From the NCBI GenBank assembly GCA_965198675.1, contig OZ240666.1:1054001-1118000 (forward strand): 64,000 bases of DNA, given 5' to 3'. Numbering within the stretch: position 1 is the first letter of the stretch; each line of letters begins with the position of its first letter. This document shows positions 8,614 to 17,795 of this stretch, one piece after another. This stretch comes from Prochloron sp965198675. Lineage in GTDB: Bacteria > Cyanobacteriota > Cyanobacteriia > Cyanobacteriales > Prochloraceae. Under the pieces are notes generated by a model. The model was not told the origin of the DNA. It saw only the letters and a program-made list of their open reading frames with translations, and did no database searches. The translations under genes were made by a program, and so were the position numbers.

Positions 8614-9526
8614 GGATAATTTTCCTTTAACGATTCAAGAGAATCAACCCTCAGAGCTGTTTCCACTAACTCTTCTAGTTTTTCAACAGACAAACTCTGT
8701 AAGGACTTCTCCAGGTTTGAGGGAACTTCCCCAAAGCGAAGAGTCAGTATACGTAATAATTGCAGCTTCGCTCCTTGCTGCAACCCTTGTTGAGCTACTT
8801 TTAATTCTCGTTCAGCAGCTTCAGCTCTTCGTTCAGCAGCTATAGCTTCTATTTGAGCAGCTTCAGCTTCTCGTTCAGCAGCTTCTTCTGGTAGGGGAAC
8901 TAGTTTACCGTCTCTATCGTAAAAGCGCAACCAAACAGCTGTTTCCCGCTGGATCTCACCTTCCCAAGTGCCCAACCAAAGTCTTAAACTCTGACACCAC
9001 AACCACCCTCTTTCGTTCTGAGTTAGTTCTTGATACTGTCCATTTAAATGCCATCCTTGTAAAGAGTCAGGGTCAAAGGGGTCGAAGATATAGTAATCTG
9101 GGGTACGGAACACCCCCTCATAAATATCCTTCTTGATCCCTTTGTCTATCCTCGCTGTTGAAGGAGACATGAGTTCCACAATCACGTCGGGATAACGACC
9201 ATTTTCTTCCCAAACTACCCAACCCTGGCGATCCGTTCTCCCGTTTACGTTCAAAACCGCAAAGAAATTGGTCCTCGAAAATCTTTATTGCGCACTTGTT
9301 CGCTGCTGTAGTAGATAAACATATTACCACCAGCAAAATAATCTTCCCGTTCCCCTAAACCCAGCGGCAAAGAGCGGATCAGGACATTCATGGCGATTCG
9401 GTGTCGATTAGATTCCAAGGGTTCTCCGTCATCAAATATTAAATCAGTGGGCGGTATGGGGGGTTCCCAGTCCGGTATTGTTACAGTTGTCTTAGTTGGT
9501 GCTATTTTGGTTTGTGTTACCATCAC
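8607..9526 (-). pseudogene. Uma2 family endonuclease with a single-base frameshift
   Basis: Frame one (9526-9251) gives 91 residues with the family N-terminus, ...NMFIYYSSEQVRNKDFRGP, then runs off into ISLRF. The rest (9254-8607) continues as the expected NVNGRTDRQGWVVWEENGRY, PDVIVELMSPSTARID (catalytic core), DYYIFDPFDPDSL and a long Glu/Ala coiled coil. The related gene at 31968 reads RNKDFRGPDFFAVLGV here. Restoring one A in GGACCAATTTC gives GPNFFAVLNVNG in frame, so a one-base deletion is the likely lesion. The missing block spans part of the core, so the separate pieces are unlikely to be active. Confidence 0.82.
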
Positions 9527-9694
9527 CCATTATCCTCTTATTATATAAAAATGCCATTTTAATTATGCATTATTAACATGTTTAATACTAACATCTGTGT
9601 TCATCTGCGTTCATCTGCAGTTCCTATTATAACAGAGAAATCAATTTCACGCAGCAGCTGAGTCCCAGAGAGGATTGAAACCCCAATCACCCCT

Positions 9695-11533
9695 TCAATC
9701 CAATTCAAATTGAGACTGATATGCTTCCAGATCGAAAGAATTAGCATCCGGTTGTTCTTCTTTCAGGAGAATAGTATTACCGATAGCCAAGGCATCCATA
9801 AAGGTTCCCATGAAGCAGCGGTAAGCATCTTGGGGAGTGGCCACAATGGGTTCCCCTCGGATGTTAAAGCTGGTATTCACCACCATAGGGCAGCCAGTCT
9901 GCTCGTAAAATTTCCTCAGTAAACGATAGTAACGTGGATTTTGCTGTTCCTCTACAGTCTGAAGCCGTGCGGAAAAATCTACATGGGTAACTGCGGGAAC
10001 CACAGAACGCTTAATCCCCAGCTGTTCTAACCCAGCTGGCTGCTTCATCTCACTGTTAGCTGTTCGCTTGTCAGCTTTTATGGGAGACACCAACAACATA
10101 TAAGGACTGTCCCTTTCACGGGGCCAATCAAAATACTCCGAGGCGTACTCCTTGAGGACGGAAGGAGCAAAAGGACGGAAAAACTCTCGGAACTTTATTT
10201 TCAGATTCATCACCTTTTGCATTTTCTCCGACCGGGCATCCCCAATAATGGAGCGACAACCCAAGGCTCGGGGACCAAATTCCATTCTATGCTGGAACCA
10301 ACCTATGATCTTCTCCTGAATCAAAAGCTTTACTGTTAGCTCCAGGAGCGCTTCCTCACTGTCAAAGGTGTGGTATTTGGTTCCCTGACTATCCAAGAAA
10401 GCGCGAATCTCTCTATCAGTGTAGGCTGGACCCAGAAAGGAACCCCCCATGGAGTCTACTTCCTCACAAGACCGAGATTCCCCCAGTAGTTGATGCCAAA
10501 TTAACAAAGCGACACCGAGAGCACCTCCTGCATCCCCAGCGGCGGGCTGAATCCAAATTTGCTCAAAGGGTCCATCCCGGAGAATGCGGCTATTGCCGAC
10601 GCAGTTCAGGGCTACCCCGCCCGCCATGACCAGATTTGGAGAACCGGTAAGTTTGTGGAGGTGACGGGCACAACGAAGTGCGATCTCCTCGCAGACTACT
10701 TGGATCGAGGCGGCTAAGTCCATGTCTCTCTGGGTCAGAGCTGTTTCCCGCTGACGGGGGGGAGCGCCAAATAAATTGTGGAACTTCTCGTTAGTCATGG
10801 TCATGCCCTGGCAGTAGTTAAAATAGGACATGTCCACCCAAAAAGATCCGTCTTTCTTCAGGTCAATCAGATGAGTGAGAATTAAATCCTGAAAGCGCGG
10901 TTCACCATAGGGGGCTAGACCCATGACTTTGTATTCCCCGGAGTTGACCTTAAAACCAGTGTAGTAAGTAAAGGCGCTGTAGAGAAGTCCTAGGGAGTGG
11001 GGAAAACGCAGCTCGTGGGTAATGGCAATTTTGTTGCCCCTGCCATGTCCCAGGCTTGCAGTGGCCCATTCACCGACCCCGTCCAGAGTCAAAATGGCTG
11101 CTTCTTCAAAGGGAGAGGGAAAAAAAGCACTGGCGGCGTGGGACTCATGGTGTTCTGCAAAAACATAACGCCCCCGATACCCATAGTTGAGGGCTCGGTC
11201 GATCTGGGAGGGAATATGGAGTTTATTCCGCAGCCAGAGGGGCATAGCTTTGAGATAGGAACGAAAGCTAGCAGGGGCATAAGCGCCATAGGTTTCAACT
11301 ATGCGCTGGAATTTGGTCAAAGGCTTGTCGTAGAAACCGACATAATCCAGATCTGTGGGCTGAATGCCTCCTTGAGCAAGGCAGTAGGCAACTGCCTGTT
11401 GGGGGAAACGGTAGTCGTGTTTTTTGCGGCTGAACCTTTCCTCTTGAGCAGCAGCAATAATCTTGCCGTCTACTAGGAGTGCGGCGGCAGAATCGTGGTA
11501 GAAAGCGGAAATTCCTAGGATCCGAGTCGGCAC
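9695..11533 (-). CDS. NodU/CmcH-family carbamoyltransferase
   Basis: A full-length 612-residue enzyme that transfers a carbamoyl group from carbamoyl phosphate, through a carbamoyl-adenylate, to a hydroxyl of a sugar or secondary metabolite. The N-terminal Kae1-like ASKHA domain starts MPTRILGISAFYHDSAAALL, with EERFSRKKHD at 32-41 and LTLDGVGEWATASLG near 149; HHESHAASAFFPSPFEEAAI near 128-147 supplies conserved metal-ligand histidines. The C-terminal Carbam_trans_C domain includes GPRALGCRSIIGD and FRPFAPSVL. With the SGNH hydrolase and small membrane protein downstream it forms a likely modification module for the surface glycan. The long leader (9527-9694 is the 3' side) shows no other gene. 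Confidence 0.92.
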   Translation of the reverse strand: MPTRILGISAFYHDSAAALLVDGKIIAAAQEERFSRKKHDYRFPQQAVAYCLAQGGIQPTDLDYVGFYDKPLTKFQRIVETYGAYAPASFRSYLKAMPLWLRNKLHIPSQIDRALNYGYRGRYVFAEHHESHAASAFFPSPFEEAAILTLDGVGEWATASLGHGRGNKIAITHELRFPHSLGLLYSAFTYYTGFKVNSGEYKVMGLAPYGEPRFQDLILTHLIDLKKDGSFWVDMSYFNYCQGMTMTNEKFHNLFGAPPRQRETALTQRDMDLAASIQVVCEEIALRCARHLHKLTGSPNLVMAGGVALNCVGNSRILRDGPFEQIWIQPAAGDAGGALGVALLIWHQLLGESRSCEEVDSMGGSFLGPAYTDREIRAFLDSQGTKYHTFDSEEALLELTVKLLIQEKIIGWFQHRMEFGPRALGCRSIIGDARSEKMQKVMNLKIKFREFFRPFAPSVLKEYASEYFDWPRERDSPYMLLVSPIKADKRTANSEMKQPAGLEQLGIKRSVVPAVTHVDFSARLQTVEEQQNPRYYRLLRKFYEQTGCPMVVNTSFNIRGEPIVATPQDAYRCFMGTFMDALAIGNTILLKEEQPDANSFDLEAYQSQFELD

Positions 11534-11583
11534 GTTAAATCTTGGGGGGAAAAGTAGTAATTCATCTCTAGTATAAGGGAAAA

Positions 11584-11907
11584 ATAATCTCTTTAATAGC
11601 AGCCAGTTTACCCATTAGGGTAGGTCCAACAGCAGGAAAATTGTGCCAACACACCGAAGCAATTTGCCAAAGCTGCACAACCGTCAGTTTAACATAGTCC
11701 CACCAGGTATTGCGCTCCAAATTCCCTCGCTAACTGATTACGACGCACAATTAAACCTTGAGAATCAGTAAAGCGGGTGAATTGAACTTGAGGAAACCAC
11801 TCTTTCACATCAAAAGGACATAGACTGTCAGAATTATCATCAATGATAAAAAGAGACAGATCACCCCAGTTAGCAGCCCTTATCTTCTCTAGGGTAGTTT
11901 TTAACTC
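11584..11907 (-). pseudogene. Chimeric scar of two GT2 glycosyltransferase genes
   Basis: Read on the minus strand, the first part (about 11907-11722) is nearly identical to codons 19-79 of the GT2 gene at 6312-7190 (LPLFIIDDNSDS region). It then switches to the last ~45 codons of the GT2 gene at 12457-13404 (about 11721-11584 matches 12621-12484). The two parents are paralogues but the junction is not at matching positions. The result is a non-functional 0.3-kb relic, most easily explained by recombination or deletion in a formerly longer tandem array of glycosyltransferase genes. Confidence 0.85.
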
Positions 11908-11918
11908 TGCGCGAAACC

Positions 11919-12491
11919 TTATCTTAATTTAATCACTTTGGCGGGTACTCCCACAGCGATCGCCCTTGGAGGTATATCCTTAGTAACTACGCTTCCAGCA
12001 CCAATCACAGCTTTATCACCTATATTAACCCCTTTGAGAATGGTAACATGAGCACCAATCCAAACAGAATTGCCAATGGGAGTCGGTTTAGCTACCATAG
12101 GCTGAGAAAGAGGAGGAAAAGCTGGGTCCAAACCATGGTCATGATCCGTGATATAACACTCGGGACCAATAGCGCAATTTTGACCAATAGTGAGAGAAGA
12201 GATAGCATCCAGGAAAGTATTGCGATTGATATAAGTATGAGAACCAATGTAAATTTTTGCTTTCCCTTGAGGTTCGCCACTACATAAAAGAGTCACACCC
12301 CGGTCTAAAGCACAGGGACTTTCAATTTCAATTTCAGTAAAATTACGAGGGATATCAATTTCTCGCAGCCAAACATAACCCTGAAGTTTCACTCCCAAAG
12401 CGCGATAGTAGTAATTGCGACACCGAGATTTTAAGCCTTCAGTAACTCTTTGGACATTAGATAATACCACGGTAATCATAGGGTTTGCCAA
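11919..12491 (-). CDS. Hexapeptide-repeat O-acetyltransferase
   Basis: A left-handed beta-helix acyltransferase of 186-190 residues, related to maltose/capsular acetyltransferases. Hexapeptide turns run from about residue 78 to 185 (IGSHTYINRN, IGQNCAIGPE, IGNSVWIGAH, IGDKAVIGAG). ITDHDHG near 113-119 holds the catalytic histidine region, and VGVPAKVIK closes the fold. It would acetylate a sugar hydroxyl using acetyl-CoA in the cytoplasm. Two in-frame starts exist, ATG 12491 and ATG 12479; MITVVLSNVQ from 12479 looks the more natural. Its 5' end overlaps the 3' end of the upstream GT2 gene by 23-35 bp, so the two are probably translationally coupled. Confidence 0.85.
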   Translation of the reverse strand: MANPMITVVLSNVQRVTEGLKSRCRNYYYRALGVKLQGYVWLREIDIPRNFTEIEIESPCALDRGVTLLCSGEPQGKAKIYIGSHTYINRNTFLDAISSLTIGQNCAIGPECYITDHDHGLDPAFPPLSQPMVAKPTPIGNSVWIGAHVTILKGVNIGDKAVIGAGSVVTKDIPPRAIAVGVPAKVIKLR

Positions 12492-13404
12492 TAATCTCTT
12501 TAATAGCAGCCAGTTTACCTATTAGGGTAGGTCCGAGAGCAGGAAAATTGTGCCAACACACCGAAGCAATTTGCCAAAGCTGCACAACCGTCAGTTTAAC
12601 ATAGTCCCACCAAGTATTGCGCTCCAAAATCTGAGTCATGACATAGTGGCGATTGATTAACTCCATTTTTCCTAAGGTAGTGAGATTACTTTTGTGGTCT
12701 CCCGGTTGACTGTCATGAAAAATCCTTGCTGTTCTAGCATTAGCCAGTTTCCAGGTTTTCCCAACCATGAGGGAGAGAGTTAAATCTTCAGAGAGAGAAG
12801 CACCCACAAAAAGAGAGGGAAATACAGGTTCCGGTAATGCTTCCCTACGGTAGAGAGTGCAGGTAGTATTGAGCCACTCCACCTCAACAACTTCTGGTAA
12901 GTCGGGACGATCTTCTGGTAATAAGTTAAAAGCGGGACCAATACATTTACCAGCATAGCTAGTTTCCAATTTACCATGGAGGAAGGTAAATAAAAAGCGA
13001 CTAATGGGACCGGGAGGTAAATACTTTTGGTTAGTAATCATGCCATTTACTCCCCCCAAACGAGGATTTTCCTGTAAAGCTGCCCAGAGTCGTTCTAAAC
13101 AATCCGACTCAAAGATAATATCATCATCCAGAAACAAAATTGTTTCAGTATTAGCATAAGCCATAGCTTGATTGCGCTGGGTAGCAGCCCCTATTTTTGT
13201 CGCTTTATGGTAAATAATTTTTGTATCTAAGTTAGGGATTGGAGTTTGACAGAGTTTGGCCGTTTCCTCATTGCTAGAACCATCAATAATAATCGCTTCC
13301 ACTGGTTGAACTGATTGTTTTCCCAGACTGGATAGCATTTTCTTTAAGGGTAGGGGGCGATCGCGGGTAGAAATGATGGCGGAGATAGGCAATAATATTT
13401 GCAT
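12457..13404 (-). CDS. Glycosyltransferase family 2
   Basis: A 315-residue GT-A enzyme. PISAIISTRDRPLPLKKML opens the fold, IIIDGSSNEE (38-47) is the nucleotide-binding region, and ILFLDDDIIFE contains DDD at 93-95. VGASLSEDLTLSLMVGK contains the conserved E-D pair of the catalytic-base region. A copy of its last ~45 codons survives in the chimeric scar at 11584-11721. It overlaps the acetyltransferase start. Upstream lies the repeat-rich region 13.5-14.0 kb, so transcription may begin between 13404 and about 13500. Confidence 0.87.
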   Translation of the reverse strand: MQILLPISAIISTRDRPLPLKKMLSSLGKQSVQPVEAIIIDGSSNEETAKLCQTPIPNLDTKIIYHKATKIGAATQRNQAMAYANTETILFLDDDIIFESDCLERLWAALQENPRLGGVNGMITNQKYLPPGPISRFLFTFLHGKLETSYAGKCIGPAFNLLPEDRPDLPEVVEVEWLNTTCTLYRREALPEPVFPSLFVGASLSEDLTLSLMVGKTWKLANARTARIFHDSQPGDHKSNLTTLGKMELINRHYVMTQILERNTWWDYVKLTVVQLWQIASVCWHNFPALGPTLIGKLAAIKEIIGKPYDYRGII

Positions 13405-13534
13405 ACATAGTTTAGGTTTGCTGAATCTATTATAGCGCCCAAAGGCAGGGTAGGGGAATAAATGGAGGTACTTGCATTATTTATTAAATTGTAGGTTGGG
13501 TACAAGGTCGTGAAACAGTGACCTTGTACCATGA

Positions 13535-13683
13535 CAGTTACCAGTTACCAGTTACCAGTTACCAGTTACCAGTTACCAGTTACCAGTCCTGCTCATGCCA
13601 ACCGGGGCAGTCAGGCAGTTACCAGTTACCAGTTACCAGTCCTGCTCATGCCAACCGGGGCAGTCAGGCAGTTACCAGTTACC
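13535..13683. repeat. CAGTTAC heptamer arrays with a 28-bp interspersed unit
   Basis: CAGTTAC is repeated about 7.5 times at 13535-13587, about 3.5 times at 13616-13640 and twice at 13669-13683. Between the arrays lie two identical 28-bp units (13588-13615, 13641-13668) starting CCTGCTCATGCC and ending GGGGCAGTCAGG. The 28-mer has an internal TGCC / GGCA pairing. The same heptamer plus a one-base variant of the 28-mer recurs at 55359-55399, and single heptamer runs occur at 59980. Confidence 0.85.
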
Positions 13684-13716
13684 TTCCACCAATAAGTGGC
13701 TTGCCACCAAATAAGT

Positions 13717-13945
13717 GGTGGGGGCCTCAAACCCAAGGTTGAGCTGCTACCATGGTACGTGATTACTGGTCACTGTCATGGTACAAGGTCACTGGTAACT
13801 GAAAGGTGGGGGCCTCAAACCCAAGGTTGAGCTGCTACCATGGTACGTGATTACTGGTCACTGGTAACTGAAAGGTGGGGGCCTCAAACCCAAGGTTGAG
13901 CTGCTACCATGGTACGTGATTACTGGTCACTGGTAACTGAAAGGT
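13717..13945. repeat. Three tandem copies of a ~69-bp repeat
   Basis: The unit begins GGTGGGGGCCTCAAACCC, contains GCTGCTACCATGGTACGTG and ends TACTGGTCACTGGTAACTG. Copies two and three are 69 bp apart and almost identical; copy one has a 19-bp insert carrying TCATGGTACAAGGTCACTG. That insert is the inverted complement of GACCTTGTACCATGACAG at 13519-13537, so the whole 13.5-13.95 kb block could fold on itself. The 0.7-kb gap between 13405 and 14087 holds these repeats and no gene. Confidence 0.85.
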
Positions 13946-14086
13946 GAAACCCAAGGTCGCGATCACTAAGAGTGGCGCTGCGCGATCGCGGGTAGGAATG
14001 ATGGCGGAGATAGGCAATAACTTAGACATATTATATTTATACCACCTTTTTTTTCTTGCGCTAACTGTGCATGACTACCAAATAAC

Positions 14087-15273
14087 TTAAGGGCGCAAAA
14101 CTTGCCAACCTAATTTAGGTTCCCAGCGCAACTTCACGGCTTCGGGATTTTCCGTTACTTTAACAGATTGACTCCCTTTTCCCCTATAGTCTTGCGAGAA
14201 ATCTGGAATCGCGGCTCAATAAAAGTACGCCAGATCCAGCCAAACAGGAGGAGCATCAGGGGAATTAAGGCATATTTTTTCCGCGTATCTAATGAGTATC
14301 CTCCCGCAGCTACATAGAGGAAAGAAGCTCCCAAGAGCAAAAGAAGGATGTAAAGAAGTAACCCGTTGCCCAAGTTCGACGGTTTTTGTTCCACAGGAGT
14401 CTGTGGGCGAAAAATAGCTAAGGTAAGGAGCAAGATACTCAGCAACAGGATAAAAATTAGGACTTTGCTCCCATCCCAGCCAAAAAAGATTAAATTGCGG
14501 GCATCGGAACTAAACCAGGGTCGAAAGATATAAAAATTGGTATATTGATAAAAATAAACCGATAAAATCGACTCCGGGTTAAAGCCAGGCTTCATTTGCA
14601 TGGTCTCTGTGAAAGCAATCTTGTACAGCACCAAATAAGTCAAGCTACCTAGTAATGGTCCTAACCCCGACCATCTTCGGGCGATATTTTGGGAAATTGA
14701 TTTCCATCTCATTTTGCCCATATCTTCATCAATCCAGAGAATTACCCCACTGACCATGAAAGCAAAGGCCAGATTTTCATAATTCAGTTGGGCTAGCAAT
14801 GCCAACAGATAGGTGAGGAAAAAGAGGGGCATTTGAGCTGCTCTTTTCTCACAGAAACTGATGAGTAAGAGTAAGTTTGCCCAAAATATTAGGGTTGTAA
14901 GCAGCATCGTATAGCACATATACTGCACCATTACCTGATATCCCCAAGGGAAAATACCCATGCATAGAGCCAAAACTAGACACAGACCGGTTTTTTTCAG
15001 CAAAAGCTGGCTGACGCGAAAAAACAGGCAAACTGTGATAATGTGGCTCAAAACTGCCAGAAAAGAGGAGAAAACTGGGTAATTTGGGGTGGTGCCTTGA
15101 ATAATTTGTCCCACAAGTCGCCATACCCCTCGTCTTGCTATATGGTTAGCAAAGTAGTTGCCTAAACCATGCTACAAATTCCTCATAAGTGGATATTCAT
15201 CGCCGAATACTGGATAACCGTCAAAGGAAGGAAACCATGCTATCAGTATAGCCAATGAAATAATAACGTAAGG
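14087..15273 (-). pseudogene. Multi-spanning membrane protein of the glycan region, disrupted by a stop and a frameshift
   Basis: The longest open piece (15114-14155, 319 codons) encodes a polytopic membrane protein with about nine hydrophobic segments, similar in style to GT39/EpsG-like membrane glycan proteins. Upstream, the same frame continues as IAWFPSFDGYPVFGDEYPLM then RNL, a TAG at 15174-15172, then HGLGNYFANHIARRGVWRL leading straight into the ORF; the part before the TAG looks genuine. At the 3' end, shifting one base in GGGGAAAAGGG gives VTENPEAVKLRWEPKLGW and QVLRP followed by TAA at 14089-14087, which also looks coding. One nonsense change and one homopolymer indel therefore seem to have broken the gene. 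Its biochemical role is unknown. Confidence 0.65.
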
Positions 15274-15385
15274 TTACTATTTTTATGTATTATTAAGCTG
15301 TTATTAATTGGGATAATAAGTGTAACATATACCTTTCAGCCCGGTGAGTGAGTGTTAGATTATATGTTAGATTATAGAAGAGGGT

Positions 15386-17176
15386 TCATCCTCTCCGGGG
15401 AATCTGCAATTTCCCCTCAGCTACCGACCCTGTCCCCGAATAAACCAAACCCTTCTGAGCATCAAGAGTGAGGAAAGCCCCCTCCCGAATCACTTCCGTA
15501 GCATTCTTAAAGCCCACAATCACTGGAACTCCCAGTCGCAACCCGATAGTCGCCCCATGGCTAGTGAGACTTCCTTCTTCAGTAATTACTCCTGCTGCTT
15601 TGCGCATTACTTCCACAAATTCTGCTGACGTTGCGGGGGCGACTAAAATCTCCCCGGGATTAAATTGGCCAATATCCCGGACATTGCGAGCTACTCGCGC
15701 TCGACCACTGATGGCAGTTTGACCGATACCGACCCCTTTACCGATAACAGCTTTCACCACCTCAACCTTAATCAAGTCCGTAGAACCGGAAACCCCTTGG
15801 AGAGTCCCAGCAGTCATCACCACTAAATCCCCGTCAGCCACTAAATTGTTTTCCTGAGCCACATTAATTGCTGCTGCAAAGGTTTGGCTAGTAGAAGGTA
15901 AATCCAGTACTAACAGGGGTTGGACTCCCCAAACTAGCTGCAATTGTCGCGCCACATCTACATGGGGAGTGATGGCTAAAATGGGTGTTTGGGGTCGAAA
16001 CTTGGAAACATTGCGAGCAGTTGCTCCACTTTTAGTCAAGGTCATAATAGCTGACCCATTCAGTTGCTTGGCGATTTGACCCACTGCTGCGGAGATAGCA
16101 TTGGTAATGGTTTGCTCCCTTTCAGAACTAGGCTTCATCTTATGGGGTTCTTGTTCAATGCGGGTAGCAATGCGAGCCATAGTGGCTACTGCTTCCACCG
16201 GGTAGTTACCCACCGCTGTTTCATTAGAAAGCATCACTGCATCGGTACCGTCCAGAATAGCATTGGCCACGTCTGACACCTCAGCCCGGGTGGGACGAGG
16301 ATTATGAACCATGCTATCCAGCATTTGGGTTGCCGTAATAATAGGGATACCCAGCTGATTAGCCGTAGCAATCAGTCGCTTTTGGAGAATGGGAACATCT
16401 TCAGCAGGTAATTCTACCCCCAAATCCCCTCTAGCCACCATGACCCCATCGCAGTGAGAGAGAATTTCTTCCATCTGCTCGATAGCTTCGTGCTTCTCAA
16501 TTTTGGCAATTATGGGTACGGACTTACCAGCACTAGCGATCAGTCCTTTAATCTCGAAAATATCTTCAGGTTTGCAGACAAAGCTCAATGCTACCCAATC
16601 TACCCCCTGATCTAGACCAAACATCAAATCCCGTTTATCTTTCTCAGTTAATGCCTTAATGGAGAGATAGACACCGGGGAAATTCACTCCCTTATGATTA
16701 GAGAGAGTGCCACCCACCACTACGCGACAATGCAAATTCTGGTTTTCGCAGTCTACATGAACCACCTGCATTTCCACTTTGCCATCGTCCAAAAGAATTT
16801 TCGCTCCTTCTGGGACTTCTTCAGCAAGCTTGGAGTAACTCACATAGCTAATTTCTTTGTTACAGGGTACTTTGCGACTAGTAAGAATAAACGAATCGCC
16901 ATTTTTCAGCTGAATCGAACCGGACTCGAACTTACCCAGGCGAATTTTCGGTCCCTGCAAGTCCTGGAGAATTGCCACTGGCTGGTTCAGTTCAAAAGCC
17001 GTCTGACGAATGAGACGGATACTTCTTTGGTGCAGAGCGTGAGTACCATGGGAAAAATTGAGCCGCAGGGTGGTAGCACCTACTTTAATCAGGTCCCGGA
17101 GAACCTCCGGTTTTGTAGTAGCAGGGCCAACGGTGGCAACAATTTTTGTCCGACGTTGCAATTTTTGCGGTTGCAT
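15386..17176 (-). CDS. pyk: Pyruvate kinase with C-terminal swivel domain
   Basis: Converts phosphoenolpyruvate and ADP to pyruvate and ATP in the last step of glycolysis. The 596-residue protein has the barrel start RRTKIVATVGPATTKPEVL, substrate motifs LRLNFSHGTH, the active-site segment PIIAKIEKHEAIEQM and GVMVARGDLGVELP, and ITATQMLDSM, LSNETAVGNYPVEAV. After residue ~480 comes a phosphohistidine-type swivel domain with EGSLTSHGATIGLRLGVPVI, the extra domain seen in many cyanobacterial and Bacillus pyruvate kinases. It is a housekeeping gene surrounded by glycan genes and lies alone on the minus strand. Confidence 0.97.
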   Translation of the reverse strand: MQPQKLQRRTKIVATVGPATTKPEVLRDLIKVGATTLRLNFSHGTHALHQRSIRLIRQTAFELNQPVAILQDLQGPKIRLGKFESGSIQLKNGDSFILTSRKVPCNKEISYVSYSKLAEEVPEGAKILLDDGKVEMQVVHVDCENQNLHCRVVVGGTLSNHKGVNFPGVYLSIKALTEKDKRDLMFGLDQGVDWVALSFVCKPEDIFEIKGLIASAGKSVPIIAKIEKHEAIEQMEEILSHCDGVMVARGDLGVELPAEDVPILQKRLIATANQLGIPIITATQMLDSMVHNPRPTRAEVSDVANAILDGTDAVMLSNETAVGNYPVEAVATMARIATRIEQEPHKMKPSSEREQTITNAISAAVGQIAKQLNGSAIMTLTKSGATARNVSKFRPQTPILAITPHVDVARQLQLVWGVQPLLVLDLPSTSQTFAAAINVAQENNLVADGDLVVMTAGTLQGVSGSTDLIKVEVVKAVIGKGVGIGQTAISGRARVARNVRDIGQFNPGEILVAPATSAEFVEVMRKAAGVITEEGSLTSHGATIGLRLGVPVIVGFKNATEVIREGAFLTLDAQKGLVYSGTGSVAEGKLQIPRRG

Positions 17177-17532
17177 ATTTGATGGGAGGACGGGGAAGCC
17201 GTTTTTGATTATACAACTTTTGGTGGATTTTTTGTTTCACGCAGCGGTGCGCACCAAGCCAGGGGTTTGGCCAACACCGAAGGTGCCGGCGTCCCTTAGT
17301 AGGGGCGCAGAGGCACAGAGAGGTGAGGGGGATAGGGGCAGTAGCAAGTGAAGTAAAGACAACTATTGTATTTAGATTTAGATATTTCTACCCCATCTGG
17401 CCATAACCCCAGCTCCCCAGCTCCCCATCACCCCATCACCCCATCATAGGTCTGGTCAACTGTCATGGTACAAGGTCACTGATTGAGAGGAATTAGATTT
17501 TTGATGACTTCGCCAAGTTCTAAAAGAAGTTA
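17177..17532. other. Intergenic stretch with low-complexity and dispersed repeats
   Basis: No gene is seen. It contains degenerate STRR sequence (about 17236-17325) around a G/C-rich insert, short CCCCAGCT and CCCCATCA runs (17408-17448), and a copy of the GTCATGGTACAAGGTCACTG motif at 17462-17481 that also occurs in the 13.5-13.8 kb repeats. Confidence 0.5.
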
Positions 17533-17725
17533 TTGATCCACTCCCCCGGTTAAAACACGGGGGATTCGGGATTTAAGCAGCAACCCTTCGGGAAACCCCG
17601 TCTTACATTGCTGAGCAACTAGGTTGAGACCCCAACCTTTTTGATATTTATACTACGGCTGAATAAATTCAGCTTGCGCTTATATCCCCCGATTAAAATA
17701 CGGTTGCTCTATCGCTTTGCACCTC
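17533..17725 (-). mobile_element. IS608-like non-autonomous mini-element, copy 1 (193 bp)
   Basis: Read on the minus strand the element follows TTAC (17729-17726), starts GAGGTGCAAAGCGATAG, contains a perfect hairpin GCTGAATAAATTCAGC, then near its right end has GAATCCCCCGTG...CCGGGGGAGTGGA and finishes TCAA (17536-17533). TTAC at the left and TCAA at the right are the cleavage sites of IS608-type single-strand transposons, and a GAATC-hairpin-GAG-TCAA right end is typical of tnpB elements. It has no ORF. A second copy lies at 52122-52343 with almost identical ends, where the insertion site can be verified. Confidence 0.75.
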
Positions 17726-17795
17726 GTAATATTTTGCCAGCCATGGTACAATTATAGAAGATAAGGTCAAGGGTTGACACACAGTGGTTGATTTG

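Noticed and set aside
13535..13683. CRISPR-like alternation of short repeats and 28-bp segments
   Set aside because: The spacer-sized segments are identical to each other and the repeat is a 7-bp tandem unit; no cas genes are near. It is a compound tandem repeat.
13518..13742. Open frame encoding repeated PVTSYQL peptides
   Set aside because: It is only the translation of the heptamer array, with no start context or family.
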